DNA of 64,000 bases from Marinobacter sp. SS21 (GCF_028369065.1 NZ_JAQNDA010000003.1:248001-312000); one strand, 5' to 3'; counted from the first letter of the stretch, positions 10,792-21,660 are shown. Program-made: numbers and translations. Notes: generated from the letters alone by a model not told the origin.

Positions 10792-11952
10792 ATGACCAAA
10801 GCACCCGAAAACACCCGCGTGATCGTCGGCATGTCTGGCGGCGTCGACTCTTCCGTAGCGGCTTGGCTCCTGAAGTCCAAGGGCTACCAGGTGGAAGGCC
10901 TGTTCATGAAGAACTGGGACGAGGACGACGGTACCGAATACTGCACCGCCATGGCCGATCTTGCCGATGCCCAGGCGGTCGCGGATGCCATTGGAATCCC
11001 CCTGCATACCGCCAGTTTTGCCGCCGAATACTGGGACCGGGTATTCGAACACTTCCTCGCGGAATACAGTGCCGGTCGCACCCCCAATCCCGACATCCTG
11101 TGTAACAAGGAAGTCAAATTCCGCGCCTTTCTGGACTACGCCGTGACCCTGGGCGCCGACTTCATTGCCACCGGCCATTACACCCGCCAGCGCCTTCTGT
11201 CCGGTGATCCTCAGCGAGCGCAACTGTTAAAGGGGCTGGATCCAAACAAGGACCAGAGCTATTTCCTGCATGCTGTGTCGGGTGATCGCATCGCCCGCAC
11301 CCTGTTCCCGGTTGGCGAGCTGGAGAAGCCGGAGGTGCGGCGTATCGCCGAGGCACAGGGGTTCGTGACCCACGACAAGAAAGACTCAACCGGCATCTGT
11401 TTCATTGGCGAACGGAAATTCCGTGACTTCCTGAAACAGTACCTGCCCGCTCAACCGGGCGACATTGAAACCCCCGACGGCCAGATCATCGGCCGCCATC
11501 AGGGTCTGATGTACCACACCATTGGCCAGCGTCAGGGCCTGGGCATCGGTGGCCTCCGCCATTTCAATGACGACCCCTGGTACGTTGCCGACAAGGATCT
11601 GCAACGTAACGTGCTGCTGGCGGTTCAGGGCAAGAACCATCCCCTGCTGTTTTCCAGAGGGTTGCTCAGCGGCGCTATTGACTGGGTAGCCGGTCAGGCA
11701 CCAGCAGAGGAATTCCATTGCAAGGCCAAGACCCGCTACCGACAGCCTGACCAGGACTGCCGGGTGATGGTGAATGCGGGCAACGGCGGCGTACGGGTCG
11801 AATTCGACCAGCCCCAACGCGCCGTGACCCCTGGCCAGTCCGTGGTCTTCTACGATGGCGAGGTGTGTCTGGGTGGTGGCGTTATCGAGCAGACCTGGCG
11901 CGACGGCGAAGCCGCCCCCAAAAACGCCACCGCCAACGGAGCCTCTGTATGA
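10792..11952 (+). CDS. mnmA: tRNA-specific 2-thiouridylase MnmA
   Basis: Thiolates U34 of the Lys, Glu and Gln tRNAs using persulfide sulfur relayed by the Tus system. 386 residues. An ATP-binding PP-loop SGGVDSS near the N-terminus, catalytic cysteine in PDILCN and second cysteine in TGICFIG are all present. It overlaps hflD by 4 nt. A TusA-family carrier is also in the window (30040-30279), though pathway linkage there is only inference. Confidence 0.96.
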   Translation: MTKAPENTRVIVGMSGGVDSSVAAWLLKSKGYQVEGLFMKNWDEDDGTEYCTAMADLADAQAVADAIGIPLHTASFAAEYWDRVFEHFLAEYSAGRTPNPDILCNKEVKFRAFLDYAVTLGADFIATGHYTRQRLLSGDPQRAQLLKGLDPNKDQSYFLHAVSGDRIARTLFPVGELEKPEVRRIAEAQGFVTHDKKDSTGICFIGERKFRDFLKQYLPAQPGDIETPDGQIIGRHQGLMYHTIGQRQGLGIGGLRHFNDDPWYVADKDLQRNVLLAVQGKNHPLLFSRGLLSGAIDWVAGQAPAEEFHCKAKTRYRQPDQDCRVMVNAGNGGVRVEFDQPQRAVTPGQSVVFYDGEVCLGGGVIEQTWRDGEAAPKNATANGASV

Positions 11953-12590
11953 GCCGCTCACTGCAGGATCAGACCCTGGCCCTGGCCGGGATCTGCCAGG
12001 CGACCGCCCTGGTGCAACAGATCGCCCACACCGGTCGCTGCGCCGACTCCAGCCTGGAAACCAGCCTTCGCTCGCTGTTTGCGACCGCGCCGGACTCAAC
12101 CCTCGGCGTATACGGCGAGCTCAAGGACCTGCGGGAAGGCCTGGCCACCTTGGCCAACGTGCTGAGCGAACAGAGTCAACGCCAGGAGGTTGAAATCTTG
12201 CGCTATACCCTCAACCTGATGCACCTGGAATCCAAGCTTAATCGCAACCGCGACATGCTGGACATTATTGGTAGCCGGATTGATCAGGCCCGTCATACCG
12301 CTGACCATTTCGGCTACAGCCACAGCAACCTGATCAGCAACCTGGCGTCGATCTACACGGACACCATCAGCACGTTGCGCCCACGGATCCAGGTGACCGG
12401 GGATCCGAACGTGTTGAGAATCGACGAGAACGCCGCCAAGATCCGCGCATTACTGCTGGCCGGCATTCGCTCGGCCGTGCTCTGGCGCCAGACCGGCGGT
12501 CGTCGCTGGCAACTCATTTTTACCCGCCGCAAGACCGTCGTTTCGGCAAAAGCGCTTGCAGAGCAGGCGAATAGGTCGGTTTACGACTGA
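11949..12590 (+). CDS. hflD: High-frequency lysogenization protein HflD homolog
   Basis: 213-residue, largely helical, membrane-associated protein. In E. coli HflD binds phage lambda CII; its housekeeping role is unclear. Family features seen: LAGICQA near the N-terminus, a long helical middle and SAVLWRQ-GG-RW-L-F-R at the end. ATG 11949 overlaps the mnmA stop. The mnmA-hflD-purB order is conserved in many gammaproteobacteria. Confidence 0.92.
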   Translation: MSRSLQDQTLALAGICQATALVQQIAHTGRCADSSLETSLRSLFATAPDSTLGVYGELKDLREGLATLANVLSEQSQRQEVEILRYTLNLMHLESKLNRNRDMLDIIGSRIDQARHTADHFGYSHSNLISNLASIYTDTISTLRPRIQVTGDPNVLRIDENAAKIRALLLAGIRSAVLWRQTGGRRWQLIFTRRKTVVSAKALAEQANRSVYD

Positions 12591-12641
12591 TTACCGGTCA
12601 CGGCTGGTGTATCATAATTAACCCTGTTTTTTCTTTGATGA

Positions 12642-14024
<1,383 letters not shown>

Positions 14025-14027
14025 TCC

Positions 14028-15179
14028 ATGGACGTACTAGGCGGACTCACGACAGAGGCATTCCTGCGCGACTACTGGCAGAAGAAGCCGCTGGTGATCC
14101 GCCAGGCGCTGCCAGGCTACCGCTGCCCGATAACGGCAGATGAACTGGCCGGATTGGCCTGCGAGGACGCGGTCGAATCCCGCATCGTGATCGAACAGGA
14201 CGAAGGCAAACCCTGGCAGCTGCACAACGGCCCATTTACACCGGAACGCTTTGCGTCTCTGCCTCCGACCCACTGGACCCTGCTCATTCAGGGGCTGGAT
14301 CATTGGGCGCCGGAGATTGCGGACGTGCTGGAGGCATTTCGCTTCATTCCTAACTGGCGCCTGGATGACATCATGGCCAGCTACGCCCCGCAAGGTGGCA
14401 GTGTTGGCCCCCACTACGATCAGTACGACGTTTTTCTGCTGCAGGTCGAGGGCCAGCGCGAATGGACCTTCGGCGGCCACTGCGATCACACCGCCCCCCG
14501 GGTCGAGGGTACGCCGCTGCGTATCCTCAGCAGCTGGGACGGCGAGGAAACGGTCGTGCTGGAGCCCGGCGACATGCTGTACCTCCCGCCCGGGATCGGC
14601 CATCACGGCGTTGCCCTGAATGACTGCATTACGCTGTCCATCGGCTTTCGTGCCCCTTCCATGGACGATATCCTGACCGGTTACACCGATTTCCTGTGCA
14701 GCCAGACGGACGCCTCCCAACATTTCACCGATCCAGGACTCAAACCCCAGAACAATCCCGGTGCCATCGGCCCGCAGGTAATTGGCGAGCTGGAGGCCAT
14801 GATTCGCGACAAGCTGTCGGACCGACGGCAATTGGCGCTCTGGTTTGGCCAGTTCTCCACCGCGCCGAAGAGCCTGGACATTGTTGTGCCGGCCGAAGAC
14901 CCGCTGGCGCCAGACGCGCTGCTTGAACGTCTCAGGCACCAGGAGCCGCTGCGGTGGAACGAAGGCTCCCGTTTCGCCTTCCATGAACTGGACGACGAAA
15001 CCGCACTGTTTGTCGATGGTGAGCGCTACCTGTTACGCGGTGAGGCCAGAGAACTGGCTCCCATTCTGTGCCGGTCCGCCAACGTCGATGCCGATCTGCT
15101 AGTTCCTTTACTCGAAGAGCCTGCCCTGGCCGAGTTGGTGACCGCCCTGCACAATCAGGGCAGCCTGTATTTCGAATGA
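14028..15179 (+). CDS. roxA: Ribosomal protein L16 arginine hydroxylase (RoxA/YcfD)
   Basis: JmjC/cupin Fe(II)- and 2-oxoglutarate-dependent oxygenase; E. coli YcfD hydroxylates an arginine of ribosomal protein uL16. 383 residues. The iron-binding H-x-D (GPHYDQYD) and distal His (PPGIGHHGV) are present in the cupin core, followed by the winged-helix-like C-terminal domain. The neighbouring purB and GNAT genes are in the same direction, with a 4-nt overlap to the GNAT gene. Confidence 0.94.
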   Translation: MDVLGGLTTEAFLRDYWQKKPLVIRQALPGYRCPITADELAGLACEDAVESRIVIEQDEGKPWQLHNGPFTPERFASLPPTHWTLLIQGLDHWAPEIADVLEAFRFIPNWRLDDIMASYAPQGGSVGPHYDQYDVFLLQVEGQREWTFGGHCDHTAPRVEGTPLRILSSWDGEETVVLEPGDMLYLPPGIGHHGVALNDCITLSIGFRAPSMDDILTGYTDFLCSQTDASQHFTDPGLKPQNNPGAIGPQVIGELEAMIRDKLSDRRQLALWFGQFSTAPKSLDIVVPAEDPLAPDALLERLRHQEPLRWNEGSRFAFHELDDETALFVDGERYLLRGEARELAPILCRSANVDADLLVPLLEEPALAELVTALHNQGSLYFE

Positions 15180-16141
15180 AGATCCGAATCCGGAAATACA
15201 GCTGGCAGCTGGCCCCTCAATCGCTGAAAGATATCCGGCAGAAGGTGTTCATCGAAGAACAAGGGGTGCCGCCTGAACTGGAATGGGACGATACCGATGA
15301 AATAGCCGACCATTTCGTGGCGGTCACCGCGGAGAACCTGCCGGTCGGGGTCTCGAGAATGTACCCGTCGGTGACCGACACCGCCCACATCGGTCGCATG
15401 GCGGTGCTGCCCAGCCATCGTGGCCAGGGGATCGGAGACCATCTTATGCGACAGATGCTGACGGAGGCCCAGGGCCATTTTCAGGATCTTTATCTTTCGG
15501 CACAGGAACACGCCGTCGCCTTCTATCAGCGCTTTGGCTTCCACGTCTGCTCGCTGCCCTACGACGATGCCGGCATCCCCCACCTCGATATGCGGTGTCT
15601 GGCCCCGGACCTGATACTGCCAGAACTTGATCGGCGTCCCGCCCCCATGGTGATGGGCAAGGATCATGGCAGCTGGCCGGTCGCTTCCGAACAGCAGCTG
15701 GTACAGGTCATGGACTCGGTGGCCAATCAGGCCCGGCAGAAGCTTTGGCTGTACGACCGGGAACTGGAGCATGATCTCTATGATCGCCAGCGCTTCCGTG
15801 AAATCCTGTCAGCGCTCGCCCGTCGACATCGGCTCAGTGAAATACGATTGCTGATTCACGACGACAAGCCGTTGGTGAAGAAGCGCCACCAGATTGTCGA
15901 GTTAATGAAACGCTTGCCCAGCAAGATAGAGCTCCGCACGATCAGCGAGGATCACCCCTTCGAGGATCAACCGTTCATGATTGCCGATCGGGAAGCGGTG
16001 CTCTTCCGGCATGAGTTCGGCAAACCCGCGGGTCTGGCCCTGTTGGCCGCAGGAGGCCGGGCCAAGCTGATGGCTGAGGCGTTCCAGCGGATGTGGGACG
16101 TGGCTAGCCCATCGAAGGAATTTCGCCAACTCGGCATTTAG
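15176..16141 (+). CDS. GNAT acetyltransferase with C-terminal PLD-like (DUF7931-type) domain
   Basis: 321 residues in two parts. Residues ~1-145 form a GNAT domain like E. coli ElaA/YjcF: VFIEEQGVP, then the acetyl-CoA loop RGQGIGDHLM and F-V-LPYDD-G-PH. Residues ~170-321 contain WLYDRELEHDLYDR and AREAVLF-like segments typical of the small uncharacterised domain that I recall as DUF7931. The start ATG overlaps the roxA stop (ATGA); the frame is open further upstream but coupling supports this start. Substrate unknown. Confidence 0.8.
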   Translation: MKIRIRKYSWQLAPQSLKDIRQKVFIEEQGVPPELEWDDTDEIADHFVAVTAENLPVGVSRMYPSVTDTAHIGRMAVLPSHRGQGIGDHLMRQMLTEAQGHFQDLYLSAQEHAVAFYQRFGFHVCSLPYDDAGIPHLDMRCLAPDLILPELDRRPAPMVMGKDHGSWPVASEQQLVQVMDSVANQARQKLWLYDRELEHDLYDRQRFREILSALARRHRLSEIRLLIHDDKPLVKKRHQIVELMKRLPSKIELRTISEDHPFEDQPFMIADREAVLFRHEFGKPAGLALLAAGGRAKLMAEAFQRMWDVASPSKEFRQLGI

Positions 16142-16190
16142 TCCGGCCCGGGCAACGCAAACCGGGCGTCAGCGGCAGGGCGCGCACCGG

Positions 16191-17222
16191 CTATTCCGAC
16201 GGCTCAGTTAACCCTTTTAACCCTTTGGCGTCGGAGGCTTGCCAAGCCCCCTCGAAGCGCCCACCGAACGGTGCGAACTCGGTGTCGACCTCTTCCGCCA
16301 CTTCCACAATCAGACGACGCAACCACTGGTGGTCCGGATTGTGCTGGAGAAGCGGGCTCCAGGCCATCTTCAGCTCAAATGGAGGAATCTCGAAAGGCGG
16401 GGCCTTGACCACCAGGTTGGCGTTGTCCTTTTGCAACCAGGCCGCGCGACACGGCAAGGTCGCAATCAGGTCATGTTGCTCGGCCAGTAGCATGGCCACC
16501 TGGTAATGCCGGGTGAACACCGAAATCTGCCGCTTATGGCCAATCAGTGACAGCGCCTCATCAACCCAGCCCAGCCGCTGCACATCCTTCGGATTGACGC
16601 CGACACCAACGCCAAATCCGGTCTTACTGACCCAGATGTGGCTAGCGTCCAGATAGCTGTCAAGAGTGAACGGCTGGCGCAGAATCGGATTGCGGGCATT
16701 CATCAGGCAGGCGAAGTACTCGGTCCACAAGGTTTTCTGATGAAAAGACTGGGGCAATTTGTCAAAGCGGTTAATCGCCATGTCCAGACGCCCCTGCTCC
16801 ACATCCAGGAAGCTGACATCGCTGGGCGTCAATACATCCAGAGTCACATTAGGGGCTTCTTGTCGAATCCGCCGCAGCACCCGCGGCATCAGGCAGGATT
16901 CGGCATAGTCACTGGCCATGATCCGAAACACACGCTGGCTCTCACCGGCCGAAAACGGCGTCTTTTCCTGAACCGCCTGCTCAATGTCTGACAGAATACT
17001 GCGCACCAGCGGCTGCAGCTCCGTCGCCCGCTCGGTGGCGGTCATGCCTTCGCTGGTGCGTACCAGCAGTGGATCCCCAAACAGGTCTCTCAGCCGGCGC
17101 AGGCCGTTGCTCATGGCGGGCTGCGTTATGCCCAGGTGGTTGGCCGCTTTGGTTACATTCCGCTCCCGCAACAGCACGTCAAGATACACCAGCAGATTCA
17201 GATCAACTCGGGAAATATCCAT
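16191..17222 (-). CDS. LysR-family transcriptional regulator (NodD-like branch)
   Basis: 343 residues: N-terminal winged helix-turn-helix (MDISRVDLNLLVYLDVLLRE, then TQPAMSN and FGDPLLVRT) and a PBP2-type effector domain. The LNLL...L--RNVT-AA pattern and the FVR--GM-ATERA segment resemble the NodD/NahR/SyrM-like branch. Start chosen at ATG 17222 (longer frame to 17270 adds only a non-conserved tail). The adjacent gene at 17459 is divergent, so it may be a target, but no ligand can be inferred. Confidence 0.85.
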   Translation of the reverse strand: MDISRVDLNLLVYLDVLLRERNVTKAANHLGITQPAMSNGLRRLRDLFGDPLLVRTSEGMTATERATELQPLVRSILSDIEQAVQEKTPFSAGESQRVFRIMASDYAESCLMPRVLRRIRQEAPNVTLDVLTPSDVSFLDVEQGRLDMAINRFDKLPQSFHQKTLWTEYFACLMNARNPILRQPFTLDSYLDASHIWVSKTGFGVGVGVNPKDVQRLGWVDEALSLIGHKRQISVFTRHYQVAMLLAEQHDLIATLPCRAAWLQKDNANLVVKAPPFEIPPFELKMAWSPLLQHNPDHQWLRRLIVEVAEEVDTEFAPFGGRFEGAWQASDAKGLKGLTEPSE

Positions 17223-17458
17223 CGCTTTGTTTCTCGCGGCGAACGGGCCGCCTCTCATGTGTGCATTCACAGCATCAATAGTCTAGAGCGTACCAATACA
17301 CAGCAATGATAGAAAGCCCCGAAAGGTGTACCCTATGGCGATTGGCCAATCCGCTTTCTGCTAATCTTTCGGCAGCTTGTGGGATTTTCTGTATGCTCTA
17401 CATTCAATAGATAATGCTGCCTCTTCGTTGGGGGCGATTCGGAGCACGCTCAGTTACT

Positions 17459-18232
17459 ATGGATACCACCCTGATTATCGGGCTGCTGGCCGCAATCGTG
17501 GCCCTGTCAATTGCAGCCATCGCCGTCACCCAACTTCGCGAGCGAGCGAAAATTGAACGCGCACGCAAAGCCAAAGCCTTTGAGGATGGCTACAAGCGCA
17601 CTTCAATTCTGCTCGACGAGCTGCCAAGCCAGTACTTGACCAATGAGCTCAAACTGATACTGCTCCAACGCATGGAAGCGTCCTGCCAAAACCTGGAAAA
17701 GCTCGGCACCGCACTACCGGTGGCAGACTGGCTGGCAGAAGCGCGCCAACGCCAACAGAAGGTCAAAGACGATCAAGATCAGCGACCGCCATTGCGAATC
17801 GATTCCCCGGCAAAATCCACTCGGATAAAGGAATTACTGGAAAACCTTTTCAAGCTCATTGAAAGCCTTAACAAAGCCGGCGAACTGGACAACGCGACGA
17901 CGAAGAAAAACCTGAGGTATGTGTTGTTCCTGGTGCATAAAACCCACGCCGACCTCCACATATTCCAGGCCCGGGAACTGTTGCGTCAAAACGAAAAACG
18001 CAAGGCCATTCATGAGTATCATTTGGCCTGCACCGAAATGGGCAAATCGAAGGACAATCCCTTGGCGGCGAAAGTGATCAAGAGCCTGCGCACACGAATT
18101 AAAGAACTCGAAGGCCAACTCAGCGAGGGGCAGGCGAAACCGGTTACTGAAGAGCAAAATCGTCTGGATAAGGAATGGGGTACCTTTCTCGAAGACGACA
18201 AATGGAAGAAAAAAGCCGACTATGATGAATAA
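17459..18232 (+). CDS. Uncharacterised single-pass membrane protein with helical cytoplasmic part
   Basis: 257 residues. Residues ~4-22 form one membrane helix (LIIGLLAAIVALSIAAIAV), followed by a basic stretch and a long, charged, mostly helical domain ending in a Lys/Asp-rich tail. No enzymatic motif is visible and I do not recognise the family. The helix-rich part may form coiled coils. ATG 17459 places the membrane helix right at the N-terminus. It lies 50 bp upstream of the hybrid kinase gene in the same direction, so a link to that signalling protein is possible but unproven. Confidence 0.6.
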   Translation: MDTTLIIGLLAAIVALSIAAIAVTQLRERAKIERARKAKAFEDGYKRTSILLDELPSQYLTNELKLILLQRMEASCQNLEKLGTALPVADWLAEARQRQQKVKDDQDQRPPLRIDSPAKSTRIKELLENLFKLIESLNKAGELDNATTKKNLRYVLFLVHKTHADLHIFQARELLRQNEKRKAIHEYHLACTEMGKSKDNPLAAKVIKSLRTRIKELEGQLSEGQAKPVTEEQNRLDKEWGTFLEDDKWKKKADYDE

Positions 18233-18282
18233 CCTGGCGCCGGCCTTCCAGACAACAATTAGATAACGGGATCCAACGCTCA

Positions 18283-20613
18283 GTGACTGCTCGGCTCACC
18301 AAACGCCTTTCGTACCGTCTTACTCGCAATACCGTGCTGTTGGCCATGGCTCTGGGGCTGGTGCTGAATCTGTCGCAGGTAACTCTGGACTTTTTCCAGG
18401 CTCGCGAAGCCATGGACGAAGATATCCAGGCCCTCATGAAGATCAGCCGCAGCCCAGCGTCACAGATTGCCTACAACATCGACGTGCGGCTCGCAGAGGA
18501 ACTCCTGGACGGATTGCTGCAGCATCCAGCCATCATCGACACCCGCATCATCGATCCGGATGGCCGTACCCTCGCGGCAGCCAGCGAGAGCAGTCCCGAT
18601 TCCAGGTACCGCTGGGTTAGTGACTTGCTGTTCGGCTCCAGCCGCTTCTACGCTGACCAACTGAGCGTCCCACAGTTGGCCAACATCCCCCTGGGGCAAC
18701 TCGCCATTACCATCGATACCTATCACTATGGTCTGAGTTTTCTGCAACGCGCCGGCTATACGCTAGCCAGCGGCTTTATCAAAAGCCTGGTGCTCTCGGT
18801 CATGCTGCTGTTGTTGTTTTACTTCATGCTCACCAAGCCGATGCTCAAGGTGGTAAAAGCACTGAGCAAAGTAGATACGGAGTCACCCGAGAAAATTCGC
18901 CTGCCAGTGCCACTGAAACATCTGGACGATGAAATCGGCCTGATGATTAACATCGTCAATGACCACCTGGGTACCATCGACTCCAGTCTGGCACAGCTTC
19001 GTGCGGCGGAAACCGCAATGAAAAATTACTCCAGCCAACTGGAATCCGAAGTTGTCGATCGTACTCGGGAAATTTCTGAAAAGAACGAAGCCTTACAGCG
19101 AGGCAACCGTGCGTTGATCAAGGCCAAGGAGGACGCCGTTCGCCGGGCTCGCTCTCGGGCAGCGTTTCTTGCCAATATGAGTCATGAAATACGCACCCCC
19201 CTCAACGGTGTACTGGGTATGCTTTCCCTGGCACTGGAAGGCGAGCTGGCAACTGGTCAGCGTGATCGCCTGGAGATCGCCTACAACGCAGGCCAAAGCC
19301 TGCTGGGTTTGCTCAATGACATCCTCGACATTTCCAAGGTCGAAGCCGGCAAACTGAACCTGGAGGTGATTCCGTTCAGCCTGCGACGACTGGTGGAAGA
19401 GTGTGCCGCGCTCCATGCCCAACAGGCCCGCCGCAAGCACATTGACCTGGTGGCCGACCTTGAACCGGATCTGGCGGAGACGTTCCTTGGGGATCCCACT
19501 CGTACCCGGCAGATCATCAACAACCTGCTTAGCAATGCCATCAAGTTCACCAACACCGGTGAAGTTCGCATTCAGGTAAAGCAGGCCAACGGCAAGGTTC
19601 GACTGGAAGTTATCGATACCGGCATCGGCATGTCCGCTGAAGGCCTCAACCGCATTTTTGCGCCATTTGCCCAAGCCGACTCCGACACCACCCGCCTGTA
19701 CGGTGGAACCGGTCTGGGCCTGACTCTGTGCCGGCAATTGGTAGAACGGATGCACGGTCAGATCCTGTTGGACTCAGAGCCAGATCGCGGCACCCACTTT
19801 ACCGTCATCTTGTCCCTTCCGTCCCACAAACCGGACCTGGATCAAGGCAAGCTCAGCGCCGTTACCGACGAGCTGAGAAGCAACGGGGTGACTCTTGCCC
19901 TGCCCCGGGAACACCCACACCGCACGGCGGTGGAAAAGCAACTGCGTGCCTGGGGCATACCCATTCGATCCCCCAACACCCCGAATCGCGGCGTCCTGAT
20001 TACCGTGCCCGAGCCATCGGAGTTCAGCGACCTTGCCGACAGCTGGCAAGGAGAGCGGGTGATTTGGCTCGACAGCAGCGGTACTTACACGGCACAGCCG
20101 TTCCAGAGTTCCGTCACCCTCCCACTGCAGCGGGAGGCTCTGCACCGGGCCCTCTGCCAGCCTGGGCCCGCCCGCACCGAGCCAACAGCTCCTTCGCTCA
20201 GCGAGCGGGAACGCGCTCGGCCGCTCACCCTGTTGCTAGTGGAGGACAATCAGGTCAACCAGCTCGTGGCCAGCACCATGCTGAAGAAAATGGGGCACAT
20301 CGTCGACGTGGTTGAGAATGGCCAAATTGCGCTGAAGGCGCTGGAGATGCAGGACTATGACATTGTGCTCATGGATTGCCAGATGCCAGTGATGGACGGC
20401 TACACTGCAACCCGCAGGATCCGCGAAAATCCGGGCTGGAAGGACTTGCCGATCATTGCCGTTACTGCCAACGTGATGCAGGGTGATCGTGACGACTGCT
20501 TTGCCGCCGGAATGAACGACTACATCACCAAACCCTACAACCGGCAGGATCTGCTAGCGGTCATCCAACGCTGGAGCCGTCAGCACGATCCAGCGCAGCC
20601 AGCAGGCTCCTGA
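18283..20613 (+). CDS. Membrane-bound hybrid sensor histidine kinase with receiver domain
   Basis: 776 residues, GTG start. Order: membrane helix (~15-37), periplasmic sensor region, second membrane helix (~160-185), linker/HAMP-like and coiled coil, HisKA with phospho-acceptor His301 in SHEIRTPLNG, HATPase_c with N and G boxes (NNLLSNAIKFTN, GGTGLGL), a degenerate domain at ~510-635 and a C-terminal receiver domain with Asp698 in VLMDCQMP. Layout resembles BarA/GacS-type tripartite kinases but without a visible Hpt domain. The final His-transfer partner is outside the window. Its 3' end overlaps ohrR by 53 bp on the opposite strand. Confidence 0.9.
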   Translation: MTARLTKRLSYRLTRNTVLLAMALGLVLNLSQVTLDFFQAREAMDEDIQALMKISRSPASQIAYNIDVRLAEELLDGLLQHPAIIDTRIIDPDGRTLAAASESSPDSRYRWVSDLLFGSSRFYADQLSVPQLANIPLGQLAITIDTYHYGLSFLQRAGYTLASGFIKSLVLSVMLLLLFYFMLTKPMLKVVKALSKVDTESPEKIRLPVPLKHLDDEIGLMINIVNDHLGTIDSSLAQLRAAETAMKNYSSQLESEVVDRTREISEKNEALQRGNRALIKAKEDAVRRARSRAAFLANMSHEIRTPLNGVLGMLSLALEGELATGQRDRLEIAYNAGQSLLGLLNDILDISKVEAGKLNLEVIPFSLRRLVEECAALHAQQARRKHIDLVADLEPDLAETFLGDPTRTRQIINNLLSNAIKFTNTGEVRIQVKQANGKVRLEVIDTGIGMSAEGLNRIFAPFAQADSDTTRLYGGTGLGLTLCRQLVERMHGQILLDSEPDRGTHFTVILSLPSHKPDLDQGKLSAVTDELRSNGVTLALPREHPHRTAVEKQLRAWGIPIRSPNTPNRGVLITVPEPSEFSDLADSWQGERVIWLDSSGTYTAQPFQSSVTLPLQREALHRALCQPGPARTEPTAPSLSERERARPLTLLLVEDNQVNQLVASTMLKKMGHIVDVVENGQIALKALEMQDYDIVLMDCQMPVMDGYTATRRIRENPGWKDLPIIAVTANVMQGDRDDCFAAGMNDYITKPYNRQDLLAVIQRWSRQHDPAQPAGS

Positions 20614-21043
20614 GCTCCTCGCGAAGCGCCTCCAGGCGCTGCGGATCGATACCGCTGCTGCACATCAGTTGCTCAGGGATTGCGACGGCGCGCCGGCGCA
20701 ACTCGCGGCCACGCCCCGTTAAGGCAATCGTGACCACCCGCTCATCACTACTGTCCCGCCGGCGCTCTACCAACGCAGCCCCCTGCAGACGCTTCAGCAA
20801 CGGCGTCAAGGTCCCGGTATCGAGCCGCAGGCGCTGGCCAATATCCGAGACCCTAACCCGCTCCCCATCACGGTCTGCCTGCCAGAGCACCAACATCACC
20901 AGATACTGCGGATAGGTCAGCCCCAGCTCCGCCAGCAACGGCCGATAACGGGCGGTGACGGCCCGATTTGCCGCGTAGATGGCGAAGCAGAGCTGATTAT
21001 CCAACGCCAACAACGGGTCGGCGTCAGTGGTCATGGTCTTCAC
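20561..21043 (-). CDS. ohrR: Organic-hydroperoxide-sensing MarR-family regulator OhrR
   Basis: 160-residue MarR-type repressor. The OhrR hallmark LDNQLCFAIYAA is present, with reactive Cys19, and Cys128 sits where the resolving cysteine of two-cysteine OhrR proteins lies (Xanthomonas pair C22/C127). The winged helix runs from YPQYLVML to DERVV. Start taken as GTG 21043, overlapping the gpx stop (GTGA); ATG 21034 is an alternative. It is co-transcribed with a glutathione peroxidase rather than the usual ohr gene. The 3' end overlaps the hybrid kinase gene. Confidence 0.87.
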   Translation of the reverse strand: MKTMTTDADPLLALDNQLCFAIYAANRAVTARYRPLLAELGLTYPQYLVMLVLWQADRDGERVRVSDIGQRLRLDTGTLTPLLKRLQGAALVERRRDSSDERVVTIALTGRGRELRRRAVAIPEQLMCSSGIDPQRLEALREELRSLLAALDRADGSSVG

Positions 21044-21525
21044 AGCAGTTTTTCAATATCGCCTCGAATGGCTTCCGGTTTGGCGGTCGGCGGATAGCGC
21101 TTGACCACCTGCCCGTCCTTATTAATCAGAAACTTGGTGAAATTCCATTTGATCTTCTCGGAACCCAGCATGCCTTTGGCCTGAGACTTGAGGAAGCGGT
21201 AAAGTGGATGGGCATCGGGCCCGTTCACCTCAATCTTGGCAAACATCGGGAAATCCACGCCGTAATTCAGGCTACAGAACTGACTGATGGCGTCGTTGTC
21301 TGCGGGATCCTGACTCATGAACTGGTTGCAGGGAAACCCCAGCACTTCCAGGCCCCGACCATTGAGATCGGCATACAGCCCTTGCAGGCCTTCAAACTGC
21401 GGCGTAAACCCGCACTTGCTGGCGGTGTTGACAACCAGCAACACCTTACCCTTGTACTCCGCCATGGAATGACTGGCGCCTTTGATGTCCTGCACTTCGA
21501 TGTCATAAAGCGACTGCGTGGTCAT
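21040..21525 (-). CDS. Glutathione peroxidase-family protein (thiol peroxidase)
   Basis: 161 residues. Reduces hydroperoxides with thioredoxin or glutathione. Peroxidatic Cys38 lies in NTASKCGFT, and the supporting Gln (FPCNQF) and Trp (KWNFTKF) are present. A second cysteine in FPCNQF and one in FCSLNYG are also seen. The ORF runs upstream through the 9-bp repeat to 21627, but ATG 21525 with AGGAGA just upstream is the normal start. First gene of the gpx-ohrR pair. The leader carries a tandem repeat and a likely OhrR operator. Confidence 0.92.
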   Translation of the reverse strand: MTTQSLYDIEVQDIKGASHSMAEYKGKVLLVVNTASKCGFTPQFEGLQGLYADLNGRGLEVLGFPCNQFMSQDPADNDAISQFCSLNYGVDFPMFAKIEVNGPDAHPLYRFLKSQAKGMLGSEKIKWNFTKFLINKDGQVVKRYPPTAKPEAIRGDIEKLL

Positions 21526-21540
21526 GATTCGCTGCTCTCC

Positions 21541-21585
21541 TTTCTTTCGTTTCTTTCGTTTCTTTCGTTTCTTTCGTTTCTTTCG
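21541..21585. repeat. Five perfect copies of a 9-bp tandem repeat in the gpx leader
   Basis: TTTCTTTCG occurs five times without error (CGAAAGAAA on the gpx strand), starting 16 bp before the gpx ATG and ending beside its ribosome-binding site. Copy number can change by slippage. The 9-bp unit keeps frame, so a rare upstream start would add a Lys/Arg-rich N-terminus. Confidence 0.95.
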
Positions 21586-21631
21586 TCGGATTCGATTGCA
21601 TCGTTCGCTTAAATTCAATCGCCGCAATTTA

Positions 21632-21660
21632 TATTGTGCAAAATATAATATGGCACAATA
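21632..21660 (-). promoter_or_regulatory. Inverted repeat, candidate OhrR operator and promoter of gpx-ohrR
   Basis: TATTGTGC (21632-21639) and GCACAATA (21653-21660) form an exact 8-bp inverted repeat around an A/T-only core that contains TATAAT-like sequence. It lies about 107-135 bp before gpx. OhrR regulators usually bind A/T-rich inverted repeats at their own promoter; binding here is inferred. Confidence 0.6.
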
